A stretch of 64,000 nucleotides of DNA, taken from positions 310,001 through 374,000 of the forward strand of contig NZ_FZOW01000002.1 in assembly GCF_900188125.1 (NCBI RefSeq). The letters run 5' to 3'. Shown here piece after piece: positions 17,187 through 27,208 of the stretch. The stretch comes from Rhodococcoides kyotonense. Its GTDB lineage: Bacteria > Actinomycetota > Actinomycetes > Mycobacteriales > Mycobacteriaceae. Each line of letters opens with the position of its first letter. Positions within the stretch are counted from its first letter, which is position 1. A program made the translations under genes and the position numbers. The notes under the pieces are model-generated. The model had not been told where the DNA came from, made no database searches, and saw nothing but the letters and a program-made list of their open reading frames with translations.

Positions 17187-17254
17187 GTGCACGGTATCGG
17201 GCCGAAGTGGCGGAATCCCGTCGATTCGCGTCGATAATGTGCAGTCAGTCGCGG
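17187..17254. repeat. 68-base palindromic repeat, right copy flanking the DUF559 gene
   Basis: Direct-orientation partner of the repeat at 16192-16259. It begins at the base after the DUF559 stop codon and overlaps the last ten bases of accD3, including its stop (17245-17247). It keeps the outer GTGCAC...ATAATGTGC arms and CGGAATCCCG where the other copy has CGGGATCCCG. Confidence 0.8.
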
Positions 17255-18741
17255 TACTCCCGAACCCCTAAACGTCGGTACTTCTCGAGGCGAGATGCGA
17301 CGCGATCCTCGACGCTCGCGATACCTTGCAACTCCCGCGCGATCGCGGTCGCCACGCGCAACGAGAAGTCGACGGGTTCCTCGGCGGCGTCGGGATGCTC
17401 GGGAACGATGGCGTCGACGATACCGTCGCGCAGAAGGTCGACCGATCGAATGCCCTGTGCCTCGGCCATATCGGGAGCGTGGCTGGTGTCCCGGTGGACG
17501 ATCGCGCTTGCGCCCTCGGGCGGCAGCGGTGCGAGCCAGGCGTTCTGGGCGCACAGTGTGCGGTCGGCGGGGAGTAGTGCCAGCGCACCGCCGCCGGTGC
17601 CCTGGCCGAGCAGTACGGATACGGTCGGTGTGTCGACGGTGACGAGATCGCTGATGCAGCGCGCGATTTCGGGAGCGAGTCCGCCTTCTTCCGCTTCCTT
17701 CGACAGTGCGGCGCCGAACGTGTCGATGACGAGCACCAGTGCAATGCCCAGCTCTTCGGCCAACCGCATGCCTCGACGCGCTTCTCGGAGTGCGCCGGGG
17801 CCCATCGTCGCGGTGACACTGTGACTGCTGCGATCGTTGCCGAACACGACGCACGAGATTCCTCGAAACCTGCAGAGCGACAACAGGATCGTCGAGTCGG
17901 ACTCGCCCTGACCTGTGCCGCTGAGTGGAACCTGTTCGGTCGCAGCGTGTTCGAGTAGCTCTCGAACCCCCGGACGGTCCTCGCGACGTGACGCTTCGAC
18001 CGAATGCCACGCCGAATGCTCGGGGATATCGGTCGGCGCTGGCTCGAGTTCGGCTGGCGCGTCGGTGTCGCCGCTGACCACCCGCAGCGCCCGCACGAGC
18101 AGGTGCCGGAGACTGTCGAGTGGGACGACACCGTCGATGACGCCGTGGTGGTAGAGATTCTCCGCGGTCTGGACGCCGTCGGGAAAAGGCTTGTCGTACA
18201 ACGCTTGATATACACGTGGACCGAGAAATCCGATCAAGGCACCCGGCTCGGCGAACGTGACGTGCGCCAACGAACCCCACGACGCGAAGACGCCACCCGT
18301 CGTCGGATTACGCAGATACACGAGGTACGGAAGGCCCGCGTTCTTGTGCGTCGTGACGGCGCCGGCGATCTTCACCATCTGTACGAACGCGAGGGTCCCT
18401 TCCTGCATGCGCGTGCCTCCCGACGTCGGGGACGCGATCAGTGGCAGGTTCTCGACGGTCGCTCGTTCGATGGCCGTGACGATGCGTTCCGCTGCCGCAA
18501 CACCGATGGATCCGGCGAGAAACGCGAACTCGCAGGCGACGACCGCGACGGGGCGGCCGTCGATCGACCCGGTGCCGGTCAGGACCGACTCGTCGACGCC
18601 GCTCCTGGCCCTGGCTTTGGCGAGATCCGCGGCGTAGGCAGGCCCGGGGGAGACATCGAGCGGGGGTCGGTCCCAGGACACGAACGATCCGCCGTCGAGA
18701 ACGGCATCGAGAATCTCGGCAGCGGATGTTCGTGTGCTCAT
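17245..18741 (-). CDS. accD3: Acetyl/acyl-CoA carboxylase carboxyltransferase AccD3
   Basis: A 498-residue protein with fused beta-like (about 40-230) and alpha-like (about 245-480) carboxyltransferase halves, matching the length and position of M. tuberculosis AccD3 (Rv0904c). It would transfer carboxyl from biotin carrier to an acyl-CoA for fatty-acid supply. The crotonase-fold oxyanion segments are visible as SPTSGGTRMQEGTLAF and LLGQGTGGGALALLPADR. A TAAGCT box 7 bases before the ATG suggests a leaderless message. No biotin carboxylase subunit is adjacent, as in mycobacteria. The final codons lie in a palindromic repeat. Confidence 0.92.
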   Translation of the reverse strand: MSTRTSAAEILDAVLDGGSFVSWDRPPLDVSPGPAYAADLAKARARSGVDESVLTGTGSIDGRPVAVVACEFAFLAGSIGVAAAERIVTAIERATVENLPLIASPTSGGTRMQEGTLAFVQMVKIAGAVTTHKNAGLPYLVYLRNPTTGGVFASWGSLAHVTFAEPGALIGFLGPRVYQALYDKPFPDGVQTAENLYHHGVIDGVVPLDSLRHLLVRALRVVSGDTDAPAELEPAPTDIPEHSAWHSVEASRREDRPGVRELLEHAATEQVPLSGTGQGESDSTILLSLCRFRGISCVVFGNDRSSHSVTATMGPGALREARRGMRLAEELGIALVLVIDTFGAALSKEAEEGGLAPEIARCISDLVTVDTPTVSVLLGQGTGGGALALLPADRTLCAQNAWLAPLPPEGASAIVHRDTSHAPDMAEAQGIRSVDLLRDGIVDAIVPEHPDAAEEPVDFSLRVATAIARELQGIASVEDRVASRLEKYRRLGVREYRD

Positions 18742-18748
18742 GATTCGC

Positions 18749-18754
18749 AGCTTA
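18749..18754 (-). promoter_or_regulatory. accD3: -10 box TAAGCT of a leaderless accD3 transcript
   Basis: On the minus strand TAAGCT is followed by GCGAATC (7 bases) and ATG at 18741. It overlaps the stop end of the upstream ABC permease gene, so accD3 has its own promoter inside the end of that gene. Confidence 0.55.
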
Positions 18755-19948
18755 GCGAGCGAACGCTTCCTTCCAGGTGACGGTCTTGCCGATACGCAGA
18801 ATGGAACGTTGGTAGATCTTCGCGGCGACGACGGCCAACGCCGCCGTGGTGGCCGCCATGATCAGTGCGGTGCCGACTATCTGATAGACCGGCGCGACGC
18901 CTGCTGCGATCCGTAGCGGCATCATGACCGCGGAGAACGGTGGGATCCAGCTCAATACACTGCTGAGTGTGCTCTCGGGATCGCCGACGGAGTAGAACGC
19001 CGAGAAGAACATCGCCATGATCAGCAGCAACAGTGGCATGGTCGTCGAATTGACGTCCTCCTGGCGCGACACCATGGACCCGCCGGCCGCGTACAGCACT
19101 GCGAAGAACGCGAATCCGAGCACGAACCAACCGAGCGTGCTGGCGAAGACACTGAGGGCTGTACCGGTGACAGTCAGTGTCCCGGTGGCCAGTCCGGCCC
19201 CGACCCCCGCCGCGCCGTACGCCGCGAGTTGCAGTATGCCGACCGCGCCGATACCGATGATCTTGCCCCACAACAACTGCAGCGGCCGAACCGTCGACAA
19301 CAGCAATTCGACGACGCGCGACGACTTCTCCTCGACGACACCCATCGCGACGTACATGCCGAATCCGATGATCTGGGCGTAGAGCACGAACACCGCGGCG
19401 AGGGACAGTGCAACACGTTGTCCTGCTTCGGGATCCGGGGGATCGATCGCCTCGACGGTGACAGTCGCGTTGGCAGTCGCGGATGCAAGAGCGGCTTGGT
19501 CGACGCCTTGCGCGTCCAACGCAGTGTTCATCGCCTGGGTCTGGACGCTGCCTTCGACGATCGCGCGGAGCGTGCCCTCCAGTTCGGAGTCGGTGATCGC
19601 GGTGTATGCGCCTGCGCTTTCGGGGACGAGAGCGACTGCGACATCGCCGGATTCGACGTCGGCACGCGCCGTGGCCGCGTCGGAGATCTCACGCACCTCC
19701 ACGGGATTCCCGACGGCTTCTCCAGTGGATTGGAGGACCGTCGCGATCTGTCCACCACCCACGACGCCGATGACGTCGCGGTCCTCGTCGTCGCCGCCGG
19801 AGAAGATCGAGTAGGCGAAGATGCCGCCGATGATGACGGCAAGGATGATGACGTTGCTGATGACGAAACTCTTCTTCATCACCTGAACTGTGAACTCGCG
19901 CTTGGCGATCAGGCCGATCGCGCGGGTGGACGACACTTGATGGCTCAT
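18752..19948 (-). CDS. ABC-2 type transporter permease (NatB-like)
   Basis: A 398-residue permease with one N-terminal helix (about 27-50), a large extracytoplasmic domain (about 51-190) and five or six C-terminal helices, the YhaP/NatB layout. The segment GMYVAMGVVEEKSSRVVELLLSTVRPLQLL is typical of this family, which exports sodium, antibiotics or peptides. The ATG at 19948 overlaps the stop of the ATPase gene by four bases (ATGA), so the two form one transporter. Confidence 0.9.
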   Translation of the reverse strand: MSHQVSSTRAIGLIAKREFTVQVMKKSFVISNVIILAVIIGGIFAYSIFSGGDDEDRDVIGVVGGGQIATVLQSTGEAVGNPVEVREISDAATARADVESGDVAVALVPESAGAYTAITDSELEGTLRAIVEGSVQTQAMNTALDAQGVDQAALASATANATVTVEAIDPPDPEAGQRVALSLAAVFVLYAQIIGFGMYVAMGVVEEKSSRVVELLLSTVRPLQLLWGKIIGIGAVGILQLAAYGAAGVGAGLATGTLTVTGTALSVFASTLGWFVLGFAFFAVLYAAGGSMVSRQEDVNSTTMPLLLLIMAMFFSAFYSVGDPESTLSSVLSWIPPFSAVMMPLRIAAGVAPVYQIVGTALIMAATTAALAVVAAKIYQRSILRIGKTVTWKEAFAR

Positions 19949-20835
19949 GCTACTGCCTCTCGGAACAAGTCGCTGAGCGACGGCTTGTGGAAGGAGAATT
20001 CGTGTACCGGTCCGGTGGCGAGTGCGGAGCGAAGGATGGCCTGGTCGTCGGTCCCTGGCTTGACGCTCAACACCGTCCGGCCGTCGGAGTGGCTGATCGG
20101 TGTGACGCCAGGGATGGTGTCGGCCCAACCTTCCTGGGCGCCGGGGGCGTGGATCTGCAGCTGGGCGTCACCCGAGCCTCGGAGTTCGTCGACGGTGCCG
20201 ACGGCTTTCATGGAACCACCGGAGATGATGCCGACGCGGTCGCACAGGCGCTGCACCAGATCCAGCTGGTGGCTCGAAAAGATCACCGGCACACCGGACG
20301 ACGCCTTTTCGCGCAGGACTTCGCTCATGACGTCGACGGCGACCGGATCCAATCCGGAGAACGGCTCGTCGAGCACGAGAACGGCGGGGTCGTGGACGAG
20401 TGCGGCGGCGAGCTGCACACGCTGCTGATTGCCGAGGCTGAGGGCGTCGACGGTGTCGTTCAGGCGTTCCGAGATCCCGAGGCGTTCGGTCCATCTCGCG
20501 ACAGCGGACTTCGCGTCGTCGGCGGAAAGTCCGTGCAGTTCGGCCAGATACGCAAGCTGTGGGCCGACCTTCATCTTCGGGTACAGGCCGCGTTCCTCGG
20601 GCATGTAACCGATGGTGCGTCGGACATCGAGGTCGACAGGCTTGCCGCCGAGCAGGACCTGCCCCGAATCAGCGGACAGCACACCGAGAACGATGCGCAT
20701 CGTCGTGGTCTTGCCTGCGCCGTTGCTGCCGACGAAGCCGACGAGTTCGCCGGGATGTACGTCGAAGCTCAGTGAGTCGAGGGCAATCTTGTCGCCGTAC
20801 CGTTTCGAGATGTCGTCGATCGTGAGGGTGCTCAT
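19945..20835 (-). CDS. ABC transporter ATP-binding protein
   Basis: A 296-residue ATPase partner of the NatB-like permease. Walker A is GSNGAGKTTT, the signature region is LSLGNQQRVQLAAAL (LSxGN variant of LSGGQ, usual in this subfamily), Walker B is AVLVLDEPFSGLDP and the switch His is in FSSHQLD. A C-terminal DUF4162-like tail follows (about 215-296). The ATG at 20835 is preferred to the long upstream extension, which runs antisense through the upstream membrane protein gene. It is probably in one operon with the XRE regulator and membrane protein. Confidence 0.93.
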   Translation of the reverse strand: MSTLTIDDISKRYGDKIALDSLSFDVHPGELVGFVGSNGAGKTTTMRIVLGVLSADSGQVLLGGKPVDLDVRRTIGYMPEERGLYPKMKVGPQLAYLAELHGLSADDAKSAVARWTERLGISERLNDTVDALSLGNQQRVQLAAALVHDPAVLVLDEPFSGLDPVAVDVMSEVLREKASSGVPVIFSSHQLDLVQRLCDRVGIISGGSMKAVGTVDELRGSGDAQLQIHAPGAQEGWADTIPGVTPISHSDGRTVLSVKPGTDDQAILRSALATGPVHEFSFHKPSLSDLFREAVA

Positions 20836-20858
20836 GGTGCCCTTTCGTGTCGGGTACT

Positions 20859-21392
20859 TCAGAGGTCGTCGGGATCGGGATCTGCAGTAATCCAGGCGAG
20901 AATAATTGCGGGAGAGCAGATTCCGGTCAACAAAGCAATGAGTGTCCAGAGGCCGCCCGCGTAGGCGAGTCGGTCGTTGTCGACGGAGGTGGACAGGATC
21001 ACCAGCGCAATGACTGCGGTGAGGACCAGTCCTTGCGTGACGGTCAGGCCGATCGACCGAGCCTCGTTGCGCTGCTGCACTTCCCACTCGTCGAGCGCCC
21101 CGACGGGTGCGTCACTGTGGCGACCGGACACGGTTTGCAGCATCGTCCAGAGCACGAGAAATGCGAGCGTGGCGGGAACCCACGCCAGCGGTGCCCACTT
21201 CCAGAACAAGGATGCGATCGACAGGGCGAGGAGGACGAACAGGATGGACAGAACGGCAACGGCCAGGATCCGTCGGCGATGCTGTGTTCGCCACTTCGGT
21301 AGCCAGTGACGGGTTTTCGCGTCGTTCTCGAGGAATCGCCGGGTCCGATAGTCCTGGTATCGGGTGAGGATGGTGGGTTCGACGGTGCTCAT
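20859..21392 (-). CDS. Conserved membrane protein, 177 residues, of the ABC operon
   Basis: A small inner-membrane protein with about four hydrophobic segments in two pairs (about 43-62, 67-90, 118-135 and 145-168) after a basic N-terminal tail (RYQDYRTRRFLENDAKTRHW). I do not recognise a named family; similar proteins often accompany YozG-like regulators. Its start overlaps the regulator's stop by four bases, and the ATPase gene begins 23 bases after its end. Confidence 0.75.
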   Translation of the reverse strand: MSTVEPTILTRYQDYRTRRFLENDAKTRHWLPKWRTQHRRRILAVAVLSILFVLLALSIASLFWKWAPLAWVPATLAFLVLWTMLQTVSGRHSDAPVGALDEWEVQQRNEARSIGLTVTQGLVLTAVIALVILSTSVDNDRLAYAGGLWTLIALLTGICSPAIILAWITADPDPDDL

Positions 21393-21655
21393 GGTGCCCT
21401 TCGAAACAATTCGGCGGAGAGTGGTCCGAGTTCCGTACGTGAGAAGACGGCTTCGATGGGGAGATCGAAGACGTCGCATATTCGCATCGCGAGGTCGAGG
21501 CTCGGGTAGTGGTCGCCTCGTTCTAGGGCGCCCACGGTCTGTGGATTGACCTCGACGAGTTGTGCCAGTTGCGCGCGGCTCATCTTGCGTTCGGCCCGCA
21601 GAACTCCCACCCGGTTGTAGATCGGGAGCGTGGTACCACGCTTTATGGGGCTCAT
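21389..21655 (-). CDS. XRE-family transcriptional regulator (YozG-like)
   Basis: An 88-residue helix-turn-helix protein with the motif SRAQLAQLVEVNPQTVGALERGDHYPSLDLAMRICDVFDLPIEAVF, the short Cro/C1-type regulator that typically controls a linked ABC transporter. The ATG at 21655 gives the usual length. A GTTG-N8-CAAC inverted repeat at 21666-21681, upstream of the start, is a candidate autoregulatory site. It heads an operon of four genes on the minus strand ending with the permease at 18752. Confidence 0.88.
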   Translation of the reverse strand: MSPIKRGTTLPIYNRVGVLRAERKMSRAQLAQLVEVNPQTVGALERGDHYPSLDLAMRICDVFDLPIEAVFSRTELGPLSAELFRRAP

Positions 21656-21733
21656 GGAACAAAGTGTTGTATAAACCCAACGATCTGTCAACCGCAGCTA
21701 ACACGCACATGCATATGCGTTTGTGTGAAAGGG

Positions 21734-23368
<1,635 letters not shown>

Positions 23369-23432
23369 GTGGACAAGTATGTCTTCCACATCCCCGGAAA
23401 TAGACGAGGGGCGTTGTCGGTTGGCCTGGAGT

Positions 23433-24281
23433 ATGACGTTTTCACCGAAGACCAGTACTGTCCCGACGATCGTTCTGAACGACGGACACGCGATTCCTCA
23501 GCTCGGCTTCGGCGTATGGCAGGTCCCCGACGACGGCGCACACGACGCGGTGGCGGAGGCTCTGAAGGTCGGTTACCGCAGCATCGACACCGCGAAGATC
23601 TACCAGAACGAGGCCGGCACCGGTAAGGCGATCGCCGAGTCCGGCATTGCGCGTGACGAGCTGTTCGTCACCACGAAGCTGTGGAACGACGACCAGGGTT
23701 ACGACTCCACGCTCGCTGCGTTCGACGCCAGCATGGAGCGGCTCGGCCTCGACTACCTCGATCTGTACCTCATCCACTGGCAGCAGCTCGACCGTGACAA
23801 GTACATCGACACGTTCAAGGCGTTCCAGAAGCTCAAGGCCGACGGCCGGATAGGTTCCATCGGCGTCTCGAACTTCACCATTCCTACCCTCGAGAAGCTG
23901 ATCGACGCGGTCGGTGAGGTCCCCGCCGTCAACCAGATCGAGCTGCACCCGCGCCTCATCCAGGAGGAACTGCGTGCGTTCCACACCTCGAAGGGCATCG
24001 CGACGGAAGCGTGGAGCCCACTCGGGTCGGGCACTGTCCTCGACGAGCCGGCTCTGAAGCCGATCGCCGACGCTCACGGCGTCACTCCTGCCCAGATCAT
24101 CCTGCGGTGGCACATCCAGCTCGGCAACGTGGTGATCCCCAAGTCGGTCACTCCCGAGCGCATCGCGAGTAACTTCGACGTCTTCGGCTTCGAGCTGACG
24201 AACGACGAGATCCAGCAGATCAACGCTCTCGACGCGCCCGACGGCCGCACCGGCCCGGATCCGGACAAGTTCAGCAGCTAG
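23433..24281 (+). CDS. Aldo/keto reductase
   Basis: A 282-residue NADPH-dependent oxidoreductase with a TIM-barrel fold. The catalytic tetrad is visible: Asp in SIDTAKIYQNE, Tyr in the same segment, Lys in VTTKLWND and His in LYLIHWQQ. The cofactor-binding loop IPKSVTPERIASNFDVF lies near the C-terminus. It resembles 2,5-diketo-gluconate reductase types (family AKR5), like M. tuberculosis Rv2971. GGAG precedes the ATG at 23433. A hairpin terminator follows the stop. Confidence 0.93.
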   Translation: MTFSPKTSTVPTIVLNDGHAIPQLGFGVWQVPDDGAHDAVAEALKVGYRSIDTAKIYQNEAGTGKAIAESGIARDELFVTTKLWNDDQGYDSTLAAFDASMERLGLDYLDLYLIHWQQLDRDKYIDTFKAFQKLKADGRIGSIGVSNFTIPTLEKLIDAVGEVPAVNQIELHPRLIQEELRAFHTSKGIATEAWSPLGSGTVLDEPALKPIADAHGVTPAQIILRWHIQLGNVVIPKSVTPERIASNFDVFGFELTNDEIQQINALDAPDGRTGPDPDKFSS

Positions 24282-24291
24282 TCATCAGTGG

Positions 24292-24320
24292 CGGCCCCGC
24301 CGTTCTACGCGGCGGGGCCG
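24292..24320 (+). terminator. Intrinsic hairpin after the aldo/keto reductase gene
   Basis: CGGCCCCGCCG and CGGCGGGGCCG pair perfectly (11 bp) around a 7-base loop. The TATT after it is at once the start of a -10 box (TATTCT) for the next gene, so terminator and promoter abut. Confidence 0.82.
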
Positions 24321-24326
24321 TATTCT
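24321..24326 (+). promoter_or_regulatory. -10 box TATTCT of a leaderless hemD-like transcript
   Basis: TATTCT is followed by 7 bases and the ATG at 24334. It lies at the foot of the preceding terminator hairpin. Confidence 0.55.
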
Positions 24327-24333
24327 GTCCGAC

Positions 24334-25155
24334 ATGGGACCACTGTCGGGTAAGACGATTGCGCTGACGGCCGAGCGGCGGGCGGACGAGTTCGCGACGC
24401 TGCTGGAGCGCCGCGGCGCCGAGACCGTACACGTCCCTGCGATACACGTACTCCCTCTGCTCGACGACTCGGATCTTCGCGAGAAGACCGACGGCATCAT
24501 CGCCGATCCTCCCGCGCTGACGGTCATCAGTACCGGCATCGGTTTTCGCGGTTGGCTCGACGCCGCCGAGGGATGGAACAACCGCACCGAACTGCTTGCG
24601 GCACTTGGGTCCTCGCGCATAATCGCACGAGGTCCCAAGGCGCGCGGCGCAATTCGCGGCGCAGGCCTGCGCGAAGTCTGGTCGCCGACGACCGAAGCAT
24701 CCCAGGAAGTCGCCGACCATCTCGAAGCGGAAGGTATCGCCGGCGTCGACGTCGCAGTGCAACTTCACGGCACGATCACCGAATGGGAACCGACCATTCA
24801 CCTCAGCGAATCCCTCGAACGACTCGGCGCCGACGTCCGCGCCATTCCCGTCTATCGCTGGATCCGGCCGGTCGATCAGCAGCCGTTGATCGACCTTCTC
24901 GCGAAGATCTTGAACAACGAGGTCGACGCCGTGACCTTCACCAGCGCCCCGGCCGTCGCATCGTTGCTGTCGACAGCCAAGGACAACGGACTTCTCGACG
25001 AATTCCTCACTGCGCTAAGGGGTCCCGTCGCCGCCATCTGCGTCGGACCGGTCACGTCGGCCCCCCTGGACGCTCTGAATGTCCCGACGCGTATGCCGGA
25101 GCGTGCTCGGTTGGGATCTCTTGCGAAATATGTCGTCGACGAGTTGGGTTCCTGA
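24334..25155 (+). CDS. Uroporphyrinogen-III synthase-like protein
   Basis: A 273-residue protein with the HemD fold (two alternating alpha/beta domains). Motifs include IALTAERRADEFATLLERRGAE near the N-terminus, VTFTSAPAVASLLSTA in the second half and ICVGPVTSAPL. It resembles the HemD domain of M. tuberculosis Rv0260c but lacks that protein's C-terminal DNA-binding domain. It stands alone, away from other haem genes, so it may be a paralogue of the main HemD. Its last 104 bases overlap the convergent MMPL gene. Confidence 0.82.
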   Translation: MGPLSGKTIALTAERRADEFATLLERRGAETVHVPAIHVLPLLDDSDLREKTDGIIADPPALTVISTGIGFRGWLDAAEGWNNRTELLAALGSSRIIARGPKARGAIRGAGLREVWSPTTEASQEVADHLEAEGIAGVDVAVQLHGTITEWEPTIHLSESLERLGADVRAIPVYRWIRPVDQQPLIDLLAKILNNEVDAVTFTSAPAVASLLSTAKDNGLLDEFLTALRGPVAAICVGPVTSAPLDALNVPTRMPERARLGSLAKYVVDELGS

Positions 25156-27166
25156 ACGGCGTCCACCAATTCCACTGTCCCAGAAGCGTCATCGTGGACG
25201 GAACGAGCACCATGCGCACGACCGTTGCGTCGACCAGCACTGCTGTGGCGAGTCCGACTCCCATCATCTTGATCGTGACGTCGGAATCCATCGCGAACCC
25301 GAGGAACACGGCCACCATGATGGCTGCGCCGCTGGTTATCACGCGGCCGGTCGACGCGACACCATCGACCACCGACGTGTGAGGGTCGCCGGATCGAAGC
25401 CATAGTTCGCGGATCCGGGACAGCAGGAACACTTCGTAGTCCATCGACAGACCGAACAGAATCGTGAACATCAGGATCGGTACCCAACTCGATACGGGTA
25501 CTGCGTACGGTAGCCCCAACAGCTCTGTGCCCCAGCCCCATTGGAACACCGCGACCATGACGCCGTACGCCGCGGCCACGGACAGCAGGTTCATGACTGC
25601 GGCCTTCAGGGCGACGACGACGGATCGGAACACTGCTGTCAACAGAACGACCGACAGTGCGACGACGAAGGCTATGACGATCCAGATCCGATCGGCGACC
25701 TTGTCGGTGATGTCGGAGAAGATGGGCGTCACACCGGTCGCGATCACCCCGGGCGGCAGTACCTCGGCTCGAAGGTGGTGGAGCAGAGCCACTGTCGCTT
25801 CGTCGCTCGGACCGGTAGTGGGTTCGAACATCACCACCGCGGTGTCACCGGCGGGGTTGATCAGCGGAGTCCCCACGGTGGCGATGCCGGGTTCCCGGGA
25901 CAGCGTGTCTGCCACTACGGCCGGAGAAGCTTGCGCAAGATCGACGGCAAGCATGAACGGACCGTTAGCGCCTGGGCCGTATTCGTCGTCGATCAAGTCG
26001 TACGCAAGCCTCGTCGTGTTCGACGTCGGTTGCGTCCCAGCGTTCTGCGGCCACATCCGCATGTCGAGGACAGGTGCGGCCAGTACGGCGAGCAGCATGA
26101 CTGCGGCGAGGGTCCATACGACGGGCTTTCGGCACACCATCCGTGCCCATCGCTCGGTGCGCGACGGGCCGTCGGGCATCGTCGCTTTCTTCCGCAACAC
26201 GCGCGGTCCCGCCCATGCGCAGAGCGCGGGCACGAGCGTGATCGACGTCAGCATCACGGAACCGACGACGGCGAGCGTCGCGTATCCCATCGACGCGTAG
26301 ACCGGCAAGCCTGCCAGTCGAAGGCCGAGCAAGCACAGCAATACCGTCGTACCGGCGAACACGACGGATACTCCTGCCGTCGAATTGGCATGTGCTGCAG
26401 AGTCTTCGACTGATAGACCCGATCGAAGATAGTCGGCGAATCGAGTGACGAGCAACAACGCGTAGTCGATTCCGACGCCGATGCCCACCATCGTCGCGAT
26501 GGTCGGTGCCATCGAGCTGATCTCCGTTGACGACGCGAGAACGACGACGATCGCCGAACCGATCCCGACGCCGACGATCGCTACCGCAATCGGAAGTCCC
26601 GCGGCGACAACGGATCCGAACGCCACCAGCAGGATGACCGCTGCGACGAGGATGCCAACTGCCTCGGCCGCTCCACCTGGCTTGCTGATGTTTTCGGCGA
26701 CCTGACCACCCAATTCGACCTGCAGACCCTCTCTTTCCAGTGGTGCAGTTGCGGACCGCAGTGCGTCGACGCCGTCGGTGTCGGCGAAATCGGTGACCGG
26801 GATGCGGTACTGGACCGAGACCAGTGCCGTGTCGCCGTCGGGGGACATGCGCGCGGGCGACACAGTGCCGACACCGTCCAGTTTCTCCAGCCGGGTACGT
26901 AACGCGTCGAGAACGTCTGGATCCAGAGTTTCGTCGCTGTGCACCACGACCCGAGCATCGGTCCCGGCGAGGTCGGGAAATCGTTCGGCGAGCAGGTCGC
27001 TGCCCGCGATCGATTCGAGGCCCTCCACGTGGTAGTTGTCCTGCATCTGGCCGCCGAACGTGGCAGCGGCCGACGCGGTGGCGGCGAGCAACACGATCCA
27101 GATCGCGATCGTGCGCCACGGGTGGGCGGCGCAGATCGCGCCGAGTCTGCCGAGCAAGGTACTCAT
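25052..27166 (-). CDS. MMPL-family RND transporter
   Basis: A 704-residue inner-membrane exporter with two repeats of one helix, a large extracytoplasmic loop and five helices. The family motif GIGVGIDYALLLVTRF is in repeat 1 (about residue 230) and ILFGLSMDYEVFLLSRIRE in repeat 2 (about 580), with the Asp-Tyr pairs that carry protons. Mycobacterial relatives export lipids or siderophores, but this shorter type resembles the YdfJ branch and could export drugs. The ATG has GAAGGAG upstream. The adjacent BTAD-type regulator, which may once have controlled it, is broken. Confidence 0.92.
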   Translation of the reverse strand: MSTLLGRLGAICAAHPWRTIAIWIVLLAATASAAATFGGQMQDNYHVEGLESIAGSDLLAERFPDLAGTDARVVVHSDETLDPDVLDALRTRLEKLDGVGTVSPARMSPDGDTALVSVQYRIPVTDFADTDGVDALRSATAPLEREGLQVELGGQVAENISKPGGAAEAVGILVAAVILLVAFGSVVAAGLPIAVAIVGVGIGSAIVVVLASSTEISSMAPTIATMVGIGVGIDYALLLVTRFADYLRSGLSVEDSAAHANSTAGVSVVFAGTTVLLCLLGLRLAGLPVYASMGYATLAVVGSVMLTSITLVPALCAWAGPRVLRKKATMPDGPSRTERWARMVCRKPVVWTLAAVMLLAVLAAPVLDMRMWPQNAGTQPTSNTTRLAYDLIDDEYGPGANGPFMLAVDLAQASPAVVADTLSREPGIATVGTPLINPAGDTAVVMFEPTTGPSDEATVALLHHLRAEVLPPGVIATGVTPIFSDITDKVADRIWIVIAFVVALSVVLLTAVFRSVVVALKAAVMNLLSVAAAYGVMVAVFQWGWGTELLGLPYAVPVSSWVPILMFTILFGLSMDYEVFLLSRIRELWLRSGDPHTSVVDGVASTGRVITSGAAIMVAVFLGFAMDSDVTIKMMGVGLATAVLVDATVVRMVLVPSTMTLLGQWNWWTPFRNPTRRRHISQEIPTEHAPAYASGHSERPGGPT

Positions 27167-27208
27167 TCCAGCTCCTTCGTCTGTGTGGTGCGCACAGACT
27201 GAGCCGAC

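Noticed and set aside
16192..17254. The DUF559 unit as an insertion sequence with target-site duplication
   Set aside because: No transposase motif, no terminal inverted repeats distinct from the palindromes, and copies too diverged for a recent insertion. Kept as an unexplained repeat-flanked gene.
21699..21727. Possible palindrome ACACGCACATGCAT / ATGCGTTTGTGT after the ABC-F gene
   Set aside because: Pairing needs bulges and several mismatches; weaker than the other family members.
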